Below are positions 19,175 through 30,903 of a stretch of 64,000 nt of DNA, piece after piece. The DNA lies in assembly GCA_029881255.1 (NCBI GenBank), contig JAOUMY010000008.1, forward strand, positions 1 through 64,000. Direction: 5' to 3'. The translations under genes and the position numbers were made by a program. Origin of the DNA: Gammaproteobacteria bacterium (GTDB taxonomy: Bacteria; Pseudomonadota; Gammaproteobacteria; S012-40). The notes beneath the pieces are model-generated. The model worked only from the letters and a program-made list of their open reading frames with translations. It was not told the DNA's origin and did no database searches. The stretch's first letter is position 1, and each line of letters opens with the position of its first letter.

Positions 19175-19848
19175 TAATTACTGACCTCGTGTAATTTTCC
19201 CTTGTCTATAAACAACACACGGCTAGCGTGCCTGACTAGATCGGGATCATGCGTAACATATAGAATGGTTTTCCCGCCCTTATTCATCATGTCAAATAAC
19301 TCGATGATGTCGTTCGCAGTTCCTTTGTCCAGACTCCCCGTTGGTTCATCGGCAATGATGACGGGAGGATTGTTTACCAGAGCACGCGCTATGGCCGCCC
19401 GTTGTTGTTGTCCACCGGATAGTTGTCCAGGATGCCGTTGTTCGTATCCTCCCAAGCCAACAGCATTAAGTGCCGCGTATCCACGTTTACGACGAACCTC
19501 GTCAGAGATTCCCGCGTATATCATGGGAAGTTGCACGTTTTGCAATATTGTCATACGTGGAATGAGATTATAAGACTGAAAGACAAAACCAAAATTCTCG
19601 CGCCGAATACGGGCGAGCTCATCTTCGTTGTCATTGTATATAGACTGGTGATCGAGTCGATATTCACCGCTGGTAGGTTTATCGAGACAACCGATAATCG
19701 ACATCAGCGTTGATTTTCCCGCTCCAGAAGGGCCGGTAACTGCAATATAATCACCGCTTGAAATCGACAGACTTATCCTGTCGAGTACAGTGATTCGTTT
19801 ACGTGCAATCTGGTATTCCTTACTCAGATCTCGTAGCTCAATCATCAA
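19174..19848 (-). CDS. ABC transporter ATP-binding protein (MacB/LolD type)
   Basis: A 224-residue ATPase with Walker A GPSGAGKSTLM, Q-loop FVFQSYNLIPRMTIL, signature LSGGQQQRAAIARAL, Walker B VIIADEPTGSLD and the H-loop TILYVTHD. The closely spaced features and MacB/LolD-like sequence fit a type VII exporter. It lies 5 bases after the receiver-adaptor fusion gene and overlaps the permease gene by one base. The three genes form one operon encoding ATPase, permease and adaptor. No outer-membrane TolC-like gene is linked, so a chromosomal TolC elsewhere is likely. Confidence 0.93.
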   Translation of the reverse strand: MMIELRDLSKEYQIARKRITVLDRISLSISSGDYIAVTGPSGAGKSTLMSIIGCLDKPTSGEYRLDHQSIYNDNEDELARIRRENFGFVFQSYNLIPRMTILQNVQLPMIYAGISDEVRRKRGYAALNAVGLGGYEQRHPGQLSGGQQQRAAIARALVNNPPVIIADEPTGSLDKGTANDIIELFDMMNKGGKTILYVTHDPDLVRHASRVLFIDKGKLHEVSN

Positions 19849-19853
19849 ACAAC

Positions 19854-22397
19854 CTAGGGTTGAGGCAGGCTAATTTTCTGTCCTTCTTCCAATTGTTTAT
19901 TGCCTGGTAATAACACGCGTTGCCCAATGGATACGCCCTGTACAATTTCGATATGTGACAAACTTTGAATCCCGGTCTTGACTGGTACAAAATGCACACG
20001 ATCATTTAGCGACACGGTTACGTGTGGTTGTCCATCAACTTGTAGAATAGCCTCAATCGGAACCACCAGGGCTCGATTATTAGATGCCGTATAAATAGCT
20101 GCATCTACCTGTTGGCCGACCTTTAGATCCGGTGCCTCGCTACCCAATGAAACATGCACACTAACAAAATTACCACTATTGCGAGTTTCTGTCGTTCCAG
20201 AAATGCGAATGATTTTTTCCATCCAGGTTCTACCAGGATAGGCATCACTACTCATCTCCACTTGTTGACCCTGCACGAGTCCCGCGCTATCGGCGGCGTC
20301 GACACGCAACTCTGCTTCAGTATTACTGACATCTACCAGCGTTAACAATGGCTCAGGCGGTGCCAACCATTGTCCTTCCTGAGCTTCAAGTGAAGCAACC
20401 ATTCCGTCGAAGGGTGCTACGATAGCATGTCTTTCTACTTGTAGCTTGGCTTCGTTTAATTCTTCCTCTACCAATGACTGACGGGCGCTCTCCGTTTTCC
20501 AGTCGGTTTCAGCATCTTCGACCATTTGTCGCGATACGGCACCTTTTTCAAGTGCTCTTTGTAATCTTTCCAGGGTTTTTTGCGCCAAAGAAACTTTTTC
20601 TCGATTACTAATCAATTTTGCTTCGGCTTGATTGACTCGGCTACGGGCTTCCCTTGAATCCAGTTCCGCCAGCACAAGTCCTTTATTTACCGACTGACCC
20701 TCCCTTACTCTGACCTTGTCGATTTGTCCCGGAAAAAACGATGTCACATTAATCTTCTTACGGCTTATCACACGACCGGAAACCATAACTGACTCGTGTA
20801 ACGCCTGTGTTTCAACTGCGACAAAACCGACCTGCACCTGTTTTTGTTGTGAGGCGGTATACATCAATGCCGGTAAAATCAGAACGGCTGCTAGTATGGC
20901 CAGGAGATAATTACGAAATCTGGGACTGATATGCAGACTAAATGGCAACGACGGTGTCTTGAATGAAAATGACTTTTTACTTCCACCATCGTCTTTGTCT
21001 AATGCGCTGAGCAAATCCATTAACGGATTTTTTTCTCGCTTCTGTTCCGTTTGCTCGCCGAGTTTATCCTTTAGCCATTCCGGTTCACTGCCAGGTATGT
21101 CTTCGCTGCTGTCGACTGTTTTCTTTTTTGGAGTTTTCTTTTCTTTCTTTTTTTCGACCAGTTGTGGACTCGAAATCTCTATTGTATTCAAATTATTTGA
21201 ACGTTCAGCTTGTTCTTCCGCCTCTTCTTCCCGAAACAGGGCTTCAATTTCGTCCATAAAGGGATTAGTGTGCTCGGGATTTCGAAACTTGGGCACGACA
21301 GGCTCGGGATTTACTGGCTTTCCGCCAGATTGAGGCGTCTTTTCATTGCCTAACGGCTTGAGACTCAAATCGTCTACGCGATATTGATCTATGATTGCCT
21401 GGGAAACATTATTTTGTTGGCGTCGATTAGGAGCAGCAGATGCAACTTCATCTGGAGTAGAAAAAACTGCCCTTCCCTGTCGTTTCGGTTCACTTTCCGT
21501 AGGAGTACTAAGCGGCGGTGTTTTTTGTACATCAGCTTTCGTCTCGTTTTCCCGTCGGCCTGCCTCTAGCGAAGCGGCGGAGATTCTGTCTCTCTGAATT
21601 CTCGTTTCCGGTTGCTGGGGCAATTGTTCAGGTTCCCCGGCTAAGTCCATAGTCGGTATCGGTACGCTATTGGAATTTTCAGCCGGCGCATCGACGAGTG
21701 GAATTTCCGTGAGATGCAAATCATCCACCAATGGAATATCAACCTGACTGTTTATTGGTTGTATTTCTCGCGAGGTAAATTTTGTACTAATTTCGGGATT
21801 AACCAATGGCTCAACGATATCCATACCATTATCGCTTTTTGCCCCTTTGACGGGAATATCAGCTTCCACGCTTAACGTGGGTATCATGGCATCTTGTTGT
21901 TTGTCGATCTGAGTAGACAATTGATCCTTAAGTGAACGAAATACAACCGGCGTACTTTTTTCTGTTTTACTTACGGTATGTGAAGAATCAACAAAGACTC
22001 TCTCAATCGCATCACCCAAAATGTCCTCATCGAGCGGCTTAGTCAGAACGCGATTAGCGCCTATTTCGATCAGCTTGTCAGCCGTTTTCTGATCTGCTGC
22101 CCCGGTCACAACAATGATAGGAATGCGGGATTTCACTGGATGGCCACATAGACGAATCAAGCGAATCAAATCATCACCATTGACGCCGTCTCCGTCCGTA
22201 GTGATCATCAGATCGGTAATCAACAAGTCGAAGTTCTTGTTCAACACCGACTCAAGCGCCACATCCGCTCCAGAGAAATGTTCGACCAGATATCCACGTT
22301 TTTCTAACATGCGTCGCGTTACGAATGCGGATGTGCGACTATCGTCGACATAGCATATGTGTTTTGCCTGTGTGTGTTTCGCCGTCTGCTCTGTCAT
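19854..22397 (-). CDS. Response-regulator receiver fused to periplasmic adaptor (MacA/HlyD-like)
   Basis: An 847-residue protein with an unusual architecture. Residues about 12-131 are a complete receiver domain: acidic pair D18/D19, phosphoacceptor D62, T98 and K120 in VLTKP. Residues about 135-490 are a polar, low-complexity linker with acidic and lysine-rich tracts. One transmembrane helix follows near 494-514 (YLLAILAAVLILPALMY). The rest is a membrane-fusion/periplasmic adaptor: lipoyl-like halves (VSGRVISRKKINV and IVAPFDGMVASLEAQEG), a coiled-coil hairpin between them, and beta-barrel and membrane-proximal domains. The receiver would face the cytoplasm and the adaptor the periplasm. 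It is first in an operon with the MacB-type ATPase and permease. No histidine kinase is linked. Confidence 0.9.
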   Translation of the reverse strand: MTEQTAKHTQAKHICYVDDSRTSAFVTRRMLEKRGYLVEHFSGADVALESVLNKNFDLLITDLMITTDGDGVNGDDLIRLIRLCGHPVKSRIPIIVVTGAADQKTADKLIEIGANRVLTKPLDEDILGDAIERVFVDSSHTVSKTEKSTPVVFRSLKDQLSTQIDKQQDAMIPTLSVEADIPVKGAKSDNGMDIVEPLVNPEISTKFTSREIQPINSQVDIPLVDDLHLTEIPLVDAPAENSNSVPIPTMDLAGEPEQLPQQPETRIQRDRISAASLEAGRRENETKADVQKTPPLSTPTESEPKRQGRAVFSTPDEVASAAPNRRQQNNVSQAIIDQYRVDDLSLKPLGNEKTPQSGGKPVNPEPVVPKFRNPEHTNPFMDEIEALFREEEAEEQAERSNNLNTIEISSPQLVEKKKEKKTPKKKTVDSSEDIPGSEPEWLKDKLGEQTEQKREKNPLMDLLSALDKDDGGSKKSFSFKTPSLPFSLHISPRFRNYLLAILAAVLILPALMYTASQQKQVQVGFVAVETQALHESVMVSGRVISRKKINVTSFFPGQIDKVRVREGQSVNKGLVLAELDSREARSRVNQAEAKLISNREKVSLAQKTLERLQRALEKGAVSRQMVEDAETDWKTESARQSLVEEELNEAKLQVERHAIVAPFDGMVASLEAQEGQWLAPPEPLLTLVDVSNTEAELRVDAADSAGLVQGQQVEMSSDAYPGRTWMEKIIRISGTTETRNSGNFVSVHVSLGSEAPDLKVGQQVDAAIYTASNNRALVVPIEAILQVDGQPHVTVSLNDRVHFVPVKTGIQSLSHIEIVQGVSIGQRVLLPGNKQLEEGQKISLPQP

Positions 22398-22445
22398 CTA
22401 ATAAATTGCTTTCTTCGCTATATACTTTCTGAGCGATGTGGATAC

Positions 22446-22464
22446 GTGTGCAATTCTTGCACAC
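22446..22464. promoter_or_regulatory. Perfect 19-bp inverted repeat, candidate operator
   Basis: GTGTGCAA, three bases, then TTGCACAC: perfect 8-bp arms. It sits 49 bases upstream of the receiver-adaptor gene in the 255-base divergent region shared with the acyl-CoA ligase gene. No T-run follows, so an operator for a dimeric regulator is more likely than a terminator. Confidence 0.45.
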
Positions 22465-22652
22465 TCCCTCCGGAATCCCCAGTTATTATAGAGTCGGATA
22501 AACCCCTTGCTTTATCGACTATTTAAATCAATACTTTAGACTTCGATTTAAGAGGGATGCTCAATAAAAAAAGTAAATTTTGCAGTCTATTTGACGATCA
22601 ATAATATGCTGCCTGCCTAGGACAGGGGCGTTAATCAGGGGTAGATGACACC

Positions 22653-24452
22653 ATGACATGGACTTTGGACAAAATCTCGCCAGAAAGCGCGACAAACCTC
22701 CACGGACTTCTACTAGAGCGCGCAAAACGCTCTACAAATTCAGTCGCTTATAAATATTTTGATAGCACCGACCAGTGCTGGAAGGAATATACCTGGGCGC
22801 AAGTCGTGGACATTGTAACTCACTGGGCCACGGCGCTTTCCCAACTTCAACTCAACATAGGCGAACGTGTAGGCGTCATGCTTCCCAATGGCCCGGAATG
22901 GGTGTTCTTCGAGCAGGCGGCGGCACGGGCCGGGCTCGTCAGTGTCCCCTTATACCCCAACGACCGACCGGACAATGTCAGCCATATCGTCAATGAGTCT
23001 GAAATTCGCGTCCTGTTTTTCTGGGGACCGCTTCAATGGGATACCATTCGTGCGGCAAAAAACGACTTTGAAAATACACCTGTATTCATTAGCTCTCAGC
23101 CGGTGAACGACCCCGAAGTAACGCACAAATCTGAGTGGCTGAAGAAGGCTAACGGCCTTCCCTCGCTAGCACCTGTTAAGGTCAGCAGCAAAGAGTTGGC
23201 GACGATAGTGTATACCTCAGGCACCACCGGTCGCCCGAAAGGGGTAATGTTGAGCCACGATAACATTATCAAAAACGCCTTTTTCGGCGTCCATTCTGTG
23301 GACGTTTACAAGGAAGACCTGTTCTTATCTTTTCTTCCTCTGTCGCACACGCTCGAACGGACTGTTGGATATTATTTGCCTATGCTTTGTGGCGCTTCGG
23401 TCGCCTATTGTCGTTCTATTCCAGAATTGGCCGAGGATTTACTGAGTATCAAACCAACGGTGTTGATATCAGTTCCGCGCATTTTCGAGAGAGTATACGG
23501 AAAGATTAAAACCGGTTTGCAGGAAAAATCTCCTGTCGCGCAAAAACTCTTTGCCATGGCAATCTCTGTCGGCTGGGAAAAGTTTCTCGCCGAACAAGGT
23601 CGTGGTTCGCGTTCACTAAGGCAAGTATTGTGGCCTCTGTTGAATAAGCTGGTGGCTTCAAAAATAGCTGAAAAACTCGGTGGCCGATTACGTTTCGCCA
23701 TTAGTGGTGGGGCCCCACTACCCAAGGAAATTGCTGAGACCTTTATTGGTTTGGGTATACAAATCCTGCAAGGATATGGACTAACTGAGTCTAGCCCGGT
23801 AATCAGTGTAAATAAAATGGACAGCAACATCCCCCACAGTATTGGACAAGCCCTGCATGGGGTAAAGGTACGCTTGTCCAAAGATGGCGAGCTACAAACC
23901 TCAAGCGAATGCGTAATGATGGGATACTGGAAGCGTGAAGACGCTACTAAAGAGACATTTACTGAGGACGGCTGGTTGCGCACTGGCGATTTGGCACGCA
24001 TCGACGAAAGCAACCACATTTATATTACCGGGCGTCTGAAAGAAATCATGGTCATGTCTAACGGTGAAAAGATTCCACCTGTCGATATCGAGATGGCGAT
24101 CACGCTAGACCCCTTATTTGAGCAGGCCATGGTAATTGGTGAAGGTAAACCCTATTTGTCCGCCATCATCGTTTTAAACCCCGAAGCCTGGCCAGCATAT
24201 GCAGAATCATTGGGCTTATCCGCCACTACGTCAGGTGTTTTAAAAGACAAGACTTTGCTAAAGGAAATCAAGAAACGCGTGGATGAGCGCATGTCTGAAT
24301 TTCCAGGGTACGCGCAAATACATCAAATCACTTTATCTGACGAAGTCTGGAGCGACCAGAATTTCCTATTGACAGCCAGCCTGAAAATGAACCGAAAAGT
24401 TATTAGCGAACGTTTTGCTCAGGAAATCGCTGCAATGTATTCTGGGCACTAA
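22653..24452 (+). CDS. Long-chain acyl-CoA synthetase (AMP-forming)
   Basis: A 599-residue adenylate-forming ligase of the FadD15/long-chain acyl-CoA ligase group, activating a fatty acid to acyl-AMP and then acyl-CoA. Core motifs are TIVYTSGTTGRPKGVMLSH (phosphate-binding loop), GYGLTESSPVISV, and the hinge/AMP-binding segment WLRTGDLARIDESNHIYITG followed by RLKEIMVMSNGEKIPP. It is monocistronic, divergent from the receiver-adaptor operon and closed by a strong terminator. A role in fatty-acid uptake, degradation or recycling is inferred from the family. Confidence 0.92.
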   Translation: MTWTLDKISPESATNLHGLLLERAKRSTNSVAYKYFDSTDQCWKEYTWAQVVDIVTHWATALSQLQLNIGERVGVMLPNGPEWVFFEQAAARAGLVSVPLYPNDRPDNVSHIVNESEIRVLFFWGPLQWDTIRAAKNDFENTPVFISSQPVNDPEVTHKSEWLKKANGLPSLAPVKVSSKELATIVYTSGTTGRPKGVMLSHDNIIKNAFFGVHSVDVYKEDLFLSFLPLSHTLERTVGYYLPMLCGASVAYCRSIPELAEDLLSIKPTVLISVPRIFERVYGKIKTGLQEKSPVAQKLFAMAISVGWEKFLAEQGRGSRSLRQVLWPLLNKLVASKIAEKLGGRLRFAISGGAPLPKEIAETFIGLGIQILQGYGLTESSPVISVNKMDSNIPHSIGQALHGVKVRLSKDGELQTSSECVMMGYWKREDATKETFTEDGWLRTGDLARIDESNHIYITGRLKEIMVMSNGEKIPPVDIEMAITLDPLFEQAMVIGEGKPYLSAIIVLNPEAWPAYAESLGLSATTSGVLKDKTLLKEIKKRVDERMSEFPGYAQIHQITLSDEVWSDQNFLLTASLKMNRKVISERFAQEIAAMYSGH

Positions 24453-24491
24453 ACCATCACCTAAACAGATCGAAAAAATATAAGATGAAAA

Positions 24492-24522
24492 AAAACCGCG
24501 ATAGGCAACTAACGCGGTTTTT
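24492..24522. terminator. Bidirectional Rho-independent terminator
   Basis: A stem formed by AAAACCGCG (24492-24500) and CGCGGTTTT (24513-24521) encloses a 12-base loop. An A-run lies on the left and a T-run on the right. It can end both the acyl-CoA ligase transcript and the carA-carB-greA transcript arriving from the right. Confidence 0.88.
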
Positions 24523-24541
24523 TGATTTTCTGTAGGGATGC

Positions 24542-25018
24542 TTAGATATATTTTACTGCAACGATTTCGTATTCCTTTAAACCACCGGGCGTTTTCACTT
24601 CCACTTCGTCGCCCTCTTCCTTGCCGATTAAGGCACGAGCAATAGGTGCATTGACTGAGATCATGCCAGACTTAATATCAGCCTCATCATCGCCAACAAT
24701 TCGATATGTCACTTCCTGGTCCGTAGACACATCAAGCAAGTCGACAGTTGTGCCGAAAACGATTTTGCCTCCGGCATTGAGTTGCTTCACATCAATAATT
24801 TGCGCATTGGACAATTTACCTTCGATTTCCTGTATACGCCCTTCGATAAATCCCTGTTGTTCACGCGCTGCGTGATACTCGGCATTTTCCTTTAAATCCC
24901 CGTGTTCACGCGCATCCGCGATTGCCTGAACAACACGTGGACGTTCCACAGTTTTAAGATGCTTTAGTTCTTCGCGTAGTTTGTCTGCACCTTCAACGGT
25001 AAGAGGAAACTTATTCAT
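24542..25018 (-). CDS. greA: Transcription elongation factor GreA
   Basis: A 158-residue GreA. The N-terminal antiparallel coiled coil carries the conserved tip ([18 protein letters not shown]), whose acidic residues stimulate RNA cleavage in backtracked polymerase. A C-terminal FKBP-like domain follows, ending in [14 protein letters not shown]. The start overlaps the carB stop (ATGA), so translation is coupled to carB. The carA-carB-greA order is common in gammaproteobacteria. The shared bidirectional terminator lies immediately downstream. Confidence 0.97.
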   Translation of the reverse strand: MNKFPLTVEGADKLREELKHLKTVERPRVVQAIADAREHGDLKENAEYHAAREQQGFIEGRIQEIEGKLSNAQIIDVKQLNAGGKIVFGTTVDLLDVSTDQEVTYRIVGDDEADIKSGMISVNAPIARALIGKEEGDEVEVKTPGGLKEYEIVAVKYI

Positions 25019-28000
25019 TGTGCCAACTCCTTGTGTAACTCCTGTACGCTTATAACAGAGGTTTTTTCCAAATTAGCGAGCGCCTTGGTTGTGGCTTCCG
25101 CTCCCGCAATTGTTGTCGTGTACGAAACCTTATTTTGAAGCGAGGCACGACGCATATCAAAGGAATCAGCAATCGATTGCTTGGTTTGTGCCGTGTTTAT
25201 AACAAATTGAATTTCGTTATTGATTATCATATCTACAGAATGAGGACGTCCCTGCGAAACTTTATTTACACGCTGGTTTTCAATACCCGCCTCGTTAAGT
25301 GCCGCGGAAGTACCATCTGTTGCAGAGATTGCGAATCCCAGTTTGACGAGTTCTTTCGCAATCTTAACAGCACGTACTTTATCACCGTCGCGAACGCTGA
25401 TGAATGCACGCCCCTTCTGCGGCAGCAATACCCCTGCCCCTAATTGCGATTTCGCAAACGCTTCACCAAAATCACGACCAACACCCATAACTTCACCTGT
25501 GGACTTCATTTCCGGACCCAAAATTGGATCAACGCCAGGGAACTTCACGAAAGGGAATACCGCTTCCTTAACCGAAAAATATTCCGGGATGATCTCCCGC
25601 TCAACACCTTGGCGTTTTAGCGACTGCCCAGCCATCGTACGCGCCGCAATCTTTGCCAGAGGAAGACCAATAGCCTTCGACACAAAAGGCACAGTACGCG
25701 ACGCGCGAGGGTTTACTTCGATAATGTAAATATCTTCACCTTTGACCGCAAACTGCGTATTCATCAACCCGATTACGCCAAGCTCCTTAGCCATAGCACG
25801 TACCTGATCTTTGATGCGAGCCTGAATTTCCTGAGGCAAAGAGTACGGTGGCAATGAACAAGCAGAGTCACCTGAATGCACACCTGCCTGTTCGATATGC
25901 TCCATGATACCGCCGATAAACACATCGTCGCCGTCACAAATGGCGTCAACATCGACTTCCACAGCATCATCGAGAAAACGATCGAGCAATACCGGTGAAT
26001 CATTGGAAACCGAAACGGCTTCATGCATATAACGCTTCAAATCGTCCTCGCCATAGACAATCTCCATCGCTCGTCCACCAAGTACATACGATGGTCGCAC
26101 AACCAGTGGATATCCAATCTCAGCGGCTAAAACAATTGCATTTTCTTCTGTGCGAGCGGTTGCATTAGGTGGTTGCAACAGTTTCAACTTGTCGACCATT
26201 TTCTGGAAACGCTCCCGGTCCTCGGCCATATCGATGGCGTCAGGTGAGGTTCCAATTATAGGTACTCCGGCTTTTTCCAAAGCACGCGCCAGTTTCAGCG
26301 GCGTTTGTCCACCGTATTGGACAATTACGCCTTTAGGCTTTTCCTTCGCGACAACCTCAAGCACATCTTCGAGTGTCAGCGGCTCAAAGTACAATCGATC
26401 AGATGTATCATAATCGGTCGAAACCGTCTCCGGATTACAGTTGACCATGATGGTTTCGTATCCATCTTCACGCATCGCCAGTGCCGCATGTACGCAACAA
26501 TAATCGAATTCGATGCCCTGACCTATACGGTTAGGTCCGCCACCGAGCACCATAATTTTTTGTTTGTCTGTCGGTAGTGATTCGCACTCATCTTCATAAG
26601 TGGAATACATATAGGCTGTTGAGGTAGCAAACTCTGCCGCGCAGGAATCTACGCGTTTGAACACCGGACGTACACCGTTCTTGTGTCGAAATTCTCTGAT
26701 GGTGTTTTCATGGGTTCCGAGCAAACTGGCCAGTCGACGATCAGAGAACCCCTTACGCTTAAGCAGACGCAGTCGATCGGCGGAAATCTTGTCCAACGAT
26801 TTGCCTTTGATTTCCTGTTCGATGTCGATCAGTTCTTTTATCTGAATCAAAAACCACGGATCAATCTTGGATAGATTGAAAACATCTTCCACACTCATAC
26901 CTGCGCGGAATGCATCGCCAACATAGAACAAACGATGGGCACGTGGTTCAGACACTTCTCGACGAATCACATCTAGCGCATCTTCGTCGATTTCCTTAAT
27001 CATTTCATTCAGACCATCTGCGCCTGTTTCCAAGCCACGCAAAGCTTTTTGCAGCGACTCCTGAAAACTGCGTCCCATAGCCATGACTTCGCCCACCGAT
27101 TTCATCTGGGTAGTCAAACGAGAATCGGCCTTGGGAAATTTCTCAAACGTGAAACGAGGAATCTTGGTAACGACGTAGTCTATACTCGGTTCAAACGAGG
27201 CCGGCGTTTTACCCCCGGTGATGTCGTTCATCAATTCATCCAGGGTATAACCAACAGCGAGTTTTGCCGCGATCTTGGCAATTGGAAATCCTGTTGCCTT
27301 AGAGGCCAATGCAGATGAACGCGAAACTCGTGGGTTCATCTCTATAACGATCATACGCCCATCTTCCGGACAAATGGCGAACTGCACATTGGAACCGCCG
27401 GTATCGACACCGATCTCACGCAATACTGCGAGAGAAGCGTCGCGCATGATTTGATATTCTTTATCTGTCAGGGTCTGTGCCGGCGCGACTGTGATGGAAT
27501 CACCGGTGTGTACGCCCATAGGATCAAGATTTTCGATGGAACAGACGATGATGCAGTTGTCCTTGTGGTCACGTACCACCTCCATCTCATATTCTTTCCA
27601 ACCCAGTACAGACTCTTCGATCAGCAACTCATTGGTGGGAGATAAGTCCAGACCTCGAGTACAAATTTCGATGAACTCGTCGCGATTATAGGCAATACCA
27701 CCACCACTACCACCTAGCGTAAATGAAGGACGAATAATAGCAGGGTAACCGACCATGGCCTGAACCTGCTCGGCTTCGACCAGGCTATGCGCAATACCGG
27801 AACGCGGCGTTCCAAGACCAATCTTAGTCATGGCCTGGCGAAAACGCTCGCGATCCTCGGCCTTGTCGATAGCATCCTTGGAGGCACCGATTAATTCAAC
27901 ACCGTATTTCTGAAGCACACCTTCACGATCAAGATCCAGCGCGCAATTAAGTGCTGTCTGGCCGCCCATAGTGGGTAACAGAGCATCGGGGCGCTCTTTT

Positions 28001-28236
28001 TCAATGATCTTTTCAACCGTGCGCCAATGTACCGGTTCGATATAGGTCGCGTCTGCCATTTCCGGGTCAGTCATTATGGTAGCCGGATTGGAGTTGATCA
28101 GTATGACGCGATAACCTTCTTCACGCAGTGCCTTACATGCCTGTGCGCCGGAGTAGTCAAATTCACAGGCCTGGCCAATGACAATGGGTCCTGCGCCGAT
28201 AATCAGAATGCTTTTTATGTCGCTACGTTTTGGCAT
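25015..28236 (-). CDS. carB: Carbamoyl-phosphate synthase large subunit
   Basis: A 1073-residue synthetase with two homologous halves, each an ATP-grasp unit. The first begins [24 protein letters not shown] and the second [20 protein letters not shown]. An oligomerisation region lies between them, and a C-terminal MGS-like allosteric domain begins near [11 protein letters not shown]. It makes carbamoyl phosphate from ammonia (passed from CarA), bicarbonate and two ATP for arginine and pyrimidine synthesis. The length is typical. It follows carA by about 20 bases and overlaps greA by four. Confidence 0.98.
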   Translation of the reverse strand: MPKRSDIKSILIIGAGPIVIGQACEFDYSGAQACKALREEGYRVILINSNPATIMTDPEMADATYIEPVHWRTVEKIIEKERPDALLPTMGGQTALNCALDLDREGVLQKYGVELIGASKDAIDKAEDRERFRQAMTKIGLGTPRSGIAHSLVEAEQVQAMVGYPAIIRPSFTLGGSGGGIAYNRDEFIEICTRGLDLSPTNELLIEESVLGWKEYEMEVVRDHKDNCIIVCSIENLDPMGVHTGDSITVAPAQTLTDKEYQIMRDASLAVLREIGVDTGGSNVQFAICPEDGRMIVIEMNPRVSRSSALASKATGFPIAKIAAKLAVGYTLDELMNDITGGKTPASFEPSIDYVVTKIPRFTFEKFPKADSRLTTQMKSVGEVMAMGRSFQESLQKALRGLETGADGLNEMIKEIDEDALDVIRREVSEPRAHRLFYVGDAFRAGMSVEDVFNLSKIDPWFLIQIKELIDIEQEIKGKSLDKISADRLRLLKRKGFSDRRLASLLGTHENTIREFRHKNGVRPVFKRVDSCAAEFATSTAYMYSTYEDECESLPTDKQKIMVLGGGPNRIGQGIEFDYCCVHAALAMREDGYETIMVNCNPETVSTDYDTSDRLYFEPLTLEDVLEVVAKEKPKGVIVQYGGQTPLKLARALEKAGVPIIGTSPDAIDMAEDRERFQKMVDKLKLLQPPNATARTEENAIVLAAEIGYPLVVRPSYVLGGRAMEIVYGEDDLKRYMHEAVSVSNDSPVLLDRFLDDAVEVDVDAICDGDDVFIGGIMEHIEQAGVHSGDSACSLPPYSLPQEIQARIKDQVRAMAKELGVIGLMNTQFAVKGEDIYIIEVNPRASRTVPFVSKAIGLPLAKIAARTMAGQSLKRQGVEREIIPEYFSVKEAVFPFVKFPGVDPILGPEMKSTGEVMGVGRDFGEAFAKSQLGAGVLLPQKGRAFISVRDGDKVRAVKIAKELVKLGFAISATDGTSAALNEAGIENQRVNKVSQGRPHSVDMIINNEIQFVINTAQTKQSIADSFDMRRASLQNKVSYTTTIAGAEATTKALANLEKTSVISVQELHKELAQ

Positions 28237-28255
28237 AAGACGTTTCTAAAACCTT

Positions 28256-29389
28256 TTACTGAGCTGCGCGTTTTTCTAAAGTGTCGACAAACTGGTCGAA
28301 TAAATATTCCACGTCACGCGGACCTGGGCTTGCCTCCGGATGCCCCTGGAAGCTAAAGGCATCCTTATCTGTGCGTCGAATACCCTGCAATGTTTTATCA
28401 AATAGTGATACATGCGTGGCTTCGAGACACGATGGCAGACTGGATTCATCCACGGCAAAACCATGGTTCTGGCTGGTTATCAGTACCTGTCCACTGCTGA
28501 GATCCTGCACTGGATGGTTGGCACCGTGGTGACCAAATTTCATCTTGATCGTTTTAGCGCCGCTGGCTAGAGCCAGTAACTGATGGCCGAGACAAATACC
28601 AAACACGGGAATATTGGCATCCAAAATCTCGGCAATGGCCTTGATTGCATAATCGCACGGCTCGGGATCACCCGGACCATTGGATAGAAACACGCCATCG
28701 GGCTTGAGTTTCAAGACTTCAGCAGCGGGTGTCTTTGCAGATACAACAGTCAAACGGCAGCCACGATCAACGAGCAGGCGCAGAATGTTGTGTTTTACGC
28801 CGTAATCATAAGCCACCACATGAAAGCGACCAACATTGTCCTTGCTATAGCCGTTCTCAAGTGACCAGATACCTTCGTTCCAATCATATTGCTCACGTGT
28901 GGTAACGACTTGAGCCAAATCCATCCCCTTCAAACCAGGGAAGCCTTTGGCCTTTTCAATAGCTGCCATATCGTCCACATTGTCACCGACGATAATACAG
29001 CCGTTTTGTGCGCCCTTCTCTCTCAATATGCGCGTCAACTTACGCGTGTCGATACCTGCAATCGCCACGGTATTGTGTCGACGCAGATAATCTTCGAGAG
29101 ATTCTTGTGAGCGCCAGTTGCTGACGATAGGTGACAATTCGCGAATAATCAGGCCAGCGGCATGAAGTGACTTTGATTCCTGATCTTCTTTGTTACAGCC
29201 GACATTGCCTATATGTGGATAAGTCAGCGTAACGATTTGACGGGCATAAGAGGGGTCGGAAAGGATTTCCTGATACCCAGTTAGCGAAGTGTTGAAAACC
29301 ACCTCACCAACGGTCTCGCCATCGGCACCAATGGATTCGCCACGGAATACGGTGCCGTCTTCAAGGGCTAAAAGCGCCGGTTTTCTCAA
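28256..29389 (-). CDS. carA: Carbamoyl-phosphate synthase small subunit
   Basis: A 377-residue glutaminase subunit. The N-terminal CarA domain ([18 protein letters not shown]) is followed by a class I glutamine amidotransferase domain with the nucleophile cysteine in [13 protein letters not shown], the NHGFAVD segment and the HPEASPGP triad region. The start is TTG at 29389, supported by GGAGG seven bases upstream and by the usual CarA N-terminus. A terminator-like hairpin lies in its leader. It is followed by carB. Confidence 0.96.
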   Translation of the reverse strand: MRKPALLALEDGTVFRGESIGADGETVGEVVFNTSLTGYQEILSDPSYARQIVTLTYPHIGNVGCNKEDQESKSLHAAGLIIRELSPIVSNWRSQESLEDYLRRHNTVAIAGIDTRKLTRILREKGAQNGCIIVGDNVDDMAAIEKAKGFPGLKGMDLAQVVTTREQYDWNEGIWSLENGYSKDNVGRFHVVAYDYGVKHNILRLLVDRGCRLTVVSAKTPAAEVLKLKPDGVFLSNGPGDPEPCDYAIKAIAEILDANIPVFGICLGHQLLALASGAKTIKMKFGHHGANHPVQDLSSGQVLITSQNHGFAVDESSLPSCLEATHVSLFDKTLQGIRRTDKDAFSFQGHPEASPGPRDVEYLFDQFVDTLEKRAAQ

Positions 29390-29415
29390 GTAAAACCTCC
29401 AAGAGACAGACGTGC

Positions 29416-29449
29416 AAAAAGCGGGAGCAACCCTGTCGAGCGCTCCCGC
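29416..29449 (-). terminator. Intrinsic terminator or attenuator in carA leader
   Basis: On the minus strand, GCGGGAGC and GCTCCCGC form a perfect 8-bp stem (29421-29428 with 29442-29449) followed directly by TTTTT (29416-29420). It lies about 95 bases after the dapB stop and 27 bases before the carA start. It may simply end dapB, or act as an attenuator for carAB. A promoter between dapB and this hairpin would decide between them. Confidence 0.7.
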
Positions 29450-29543
29450 CGAGAATACTATGCGTTCGGAATAATGGGGTGGAATTTTACTCGAGATGAC
29501 CCTAAGTGTCTATGGTGAAAACAGGTTTCTCGAAGACCCGGCC

Positions 29544-30892
<1,349 letters not shown>

Positions 30893-30903
30893 GCCCTGCT
30901 CCG

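Noticed and set aside
22492-22520. Imperfect inverted repeat AGTCGGATAAA / TTTATCGACT
   Set aside because: One arm has an extra base and the motif is A+T-rich; weaker than the perfect repeat at 22446-22464.
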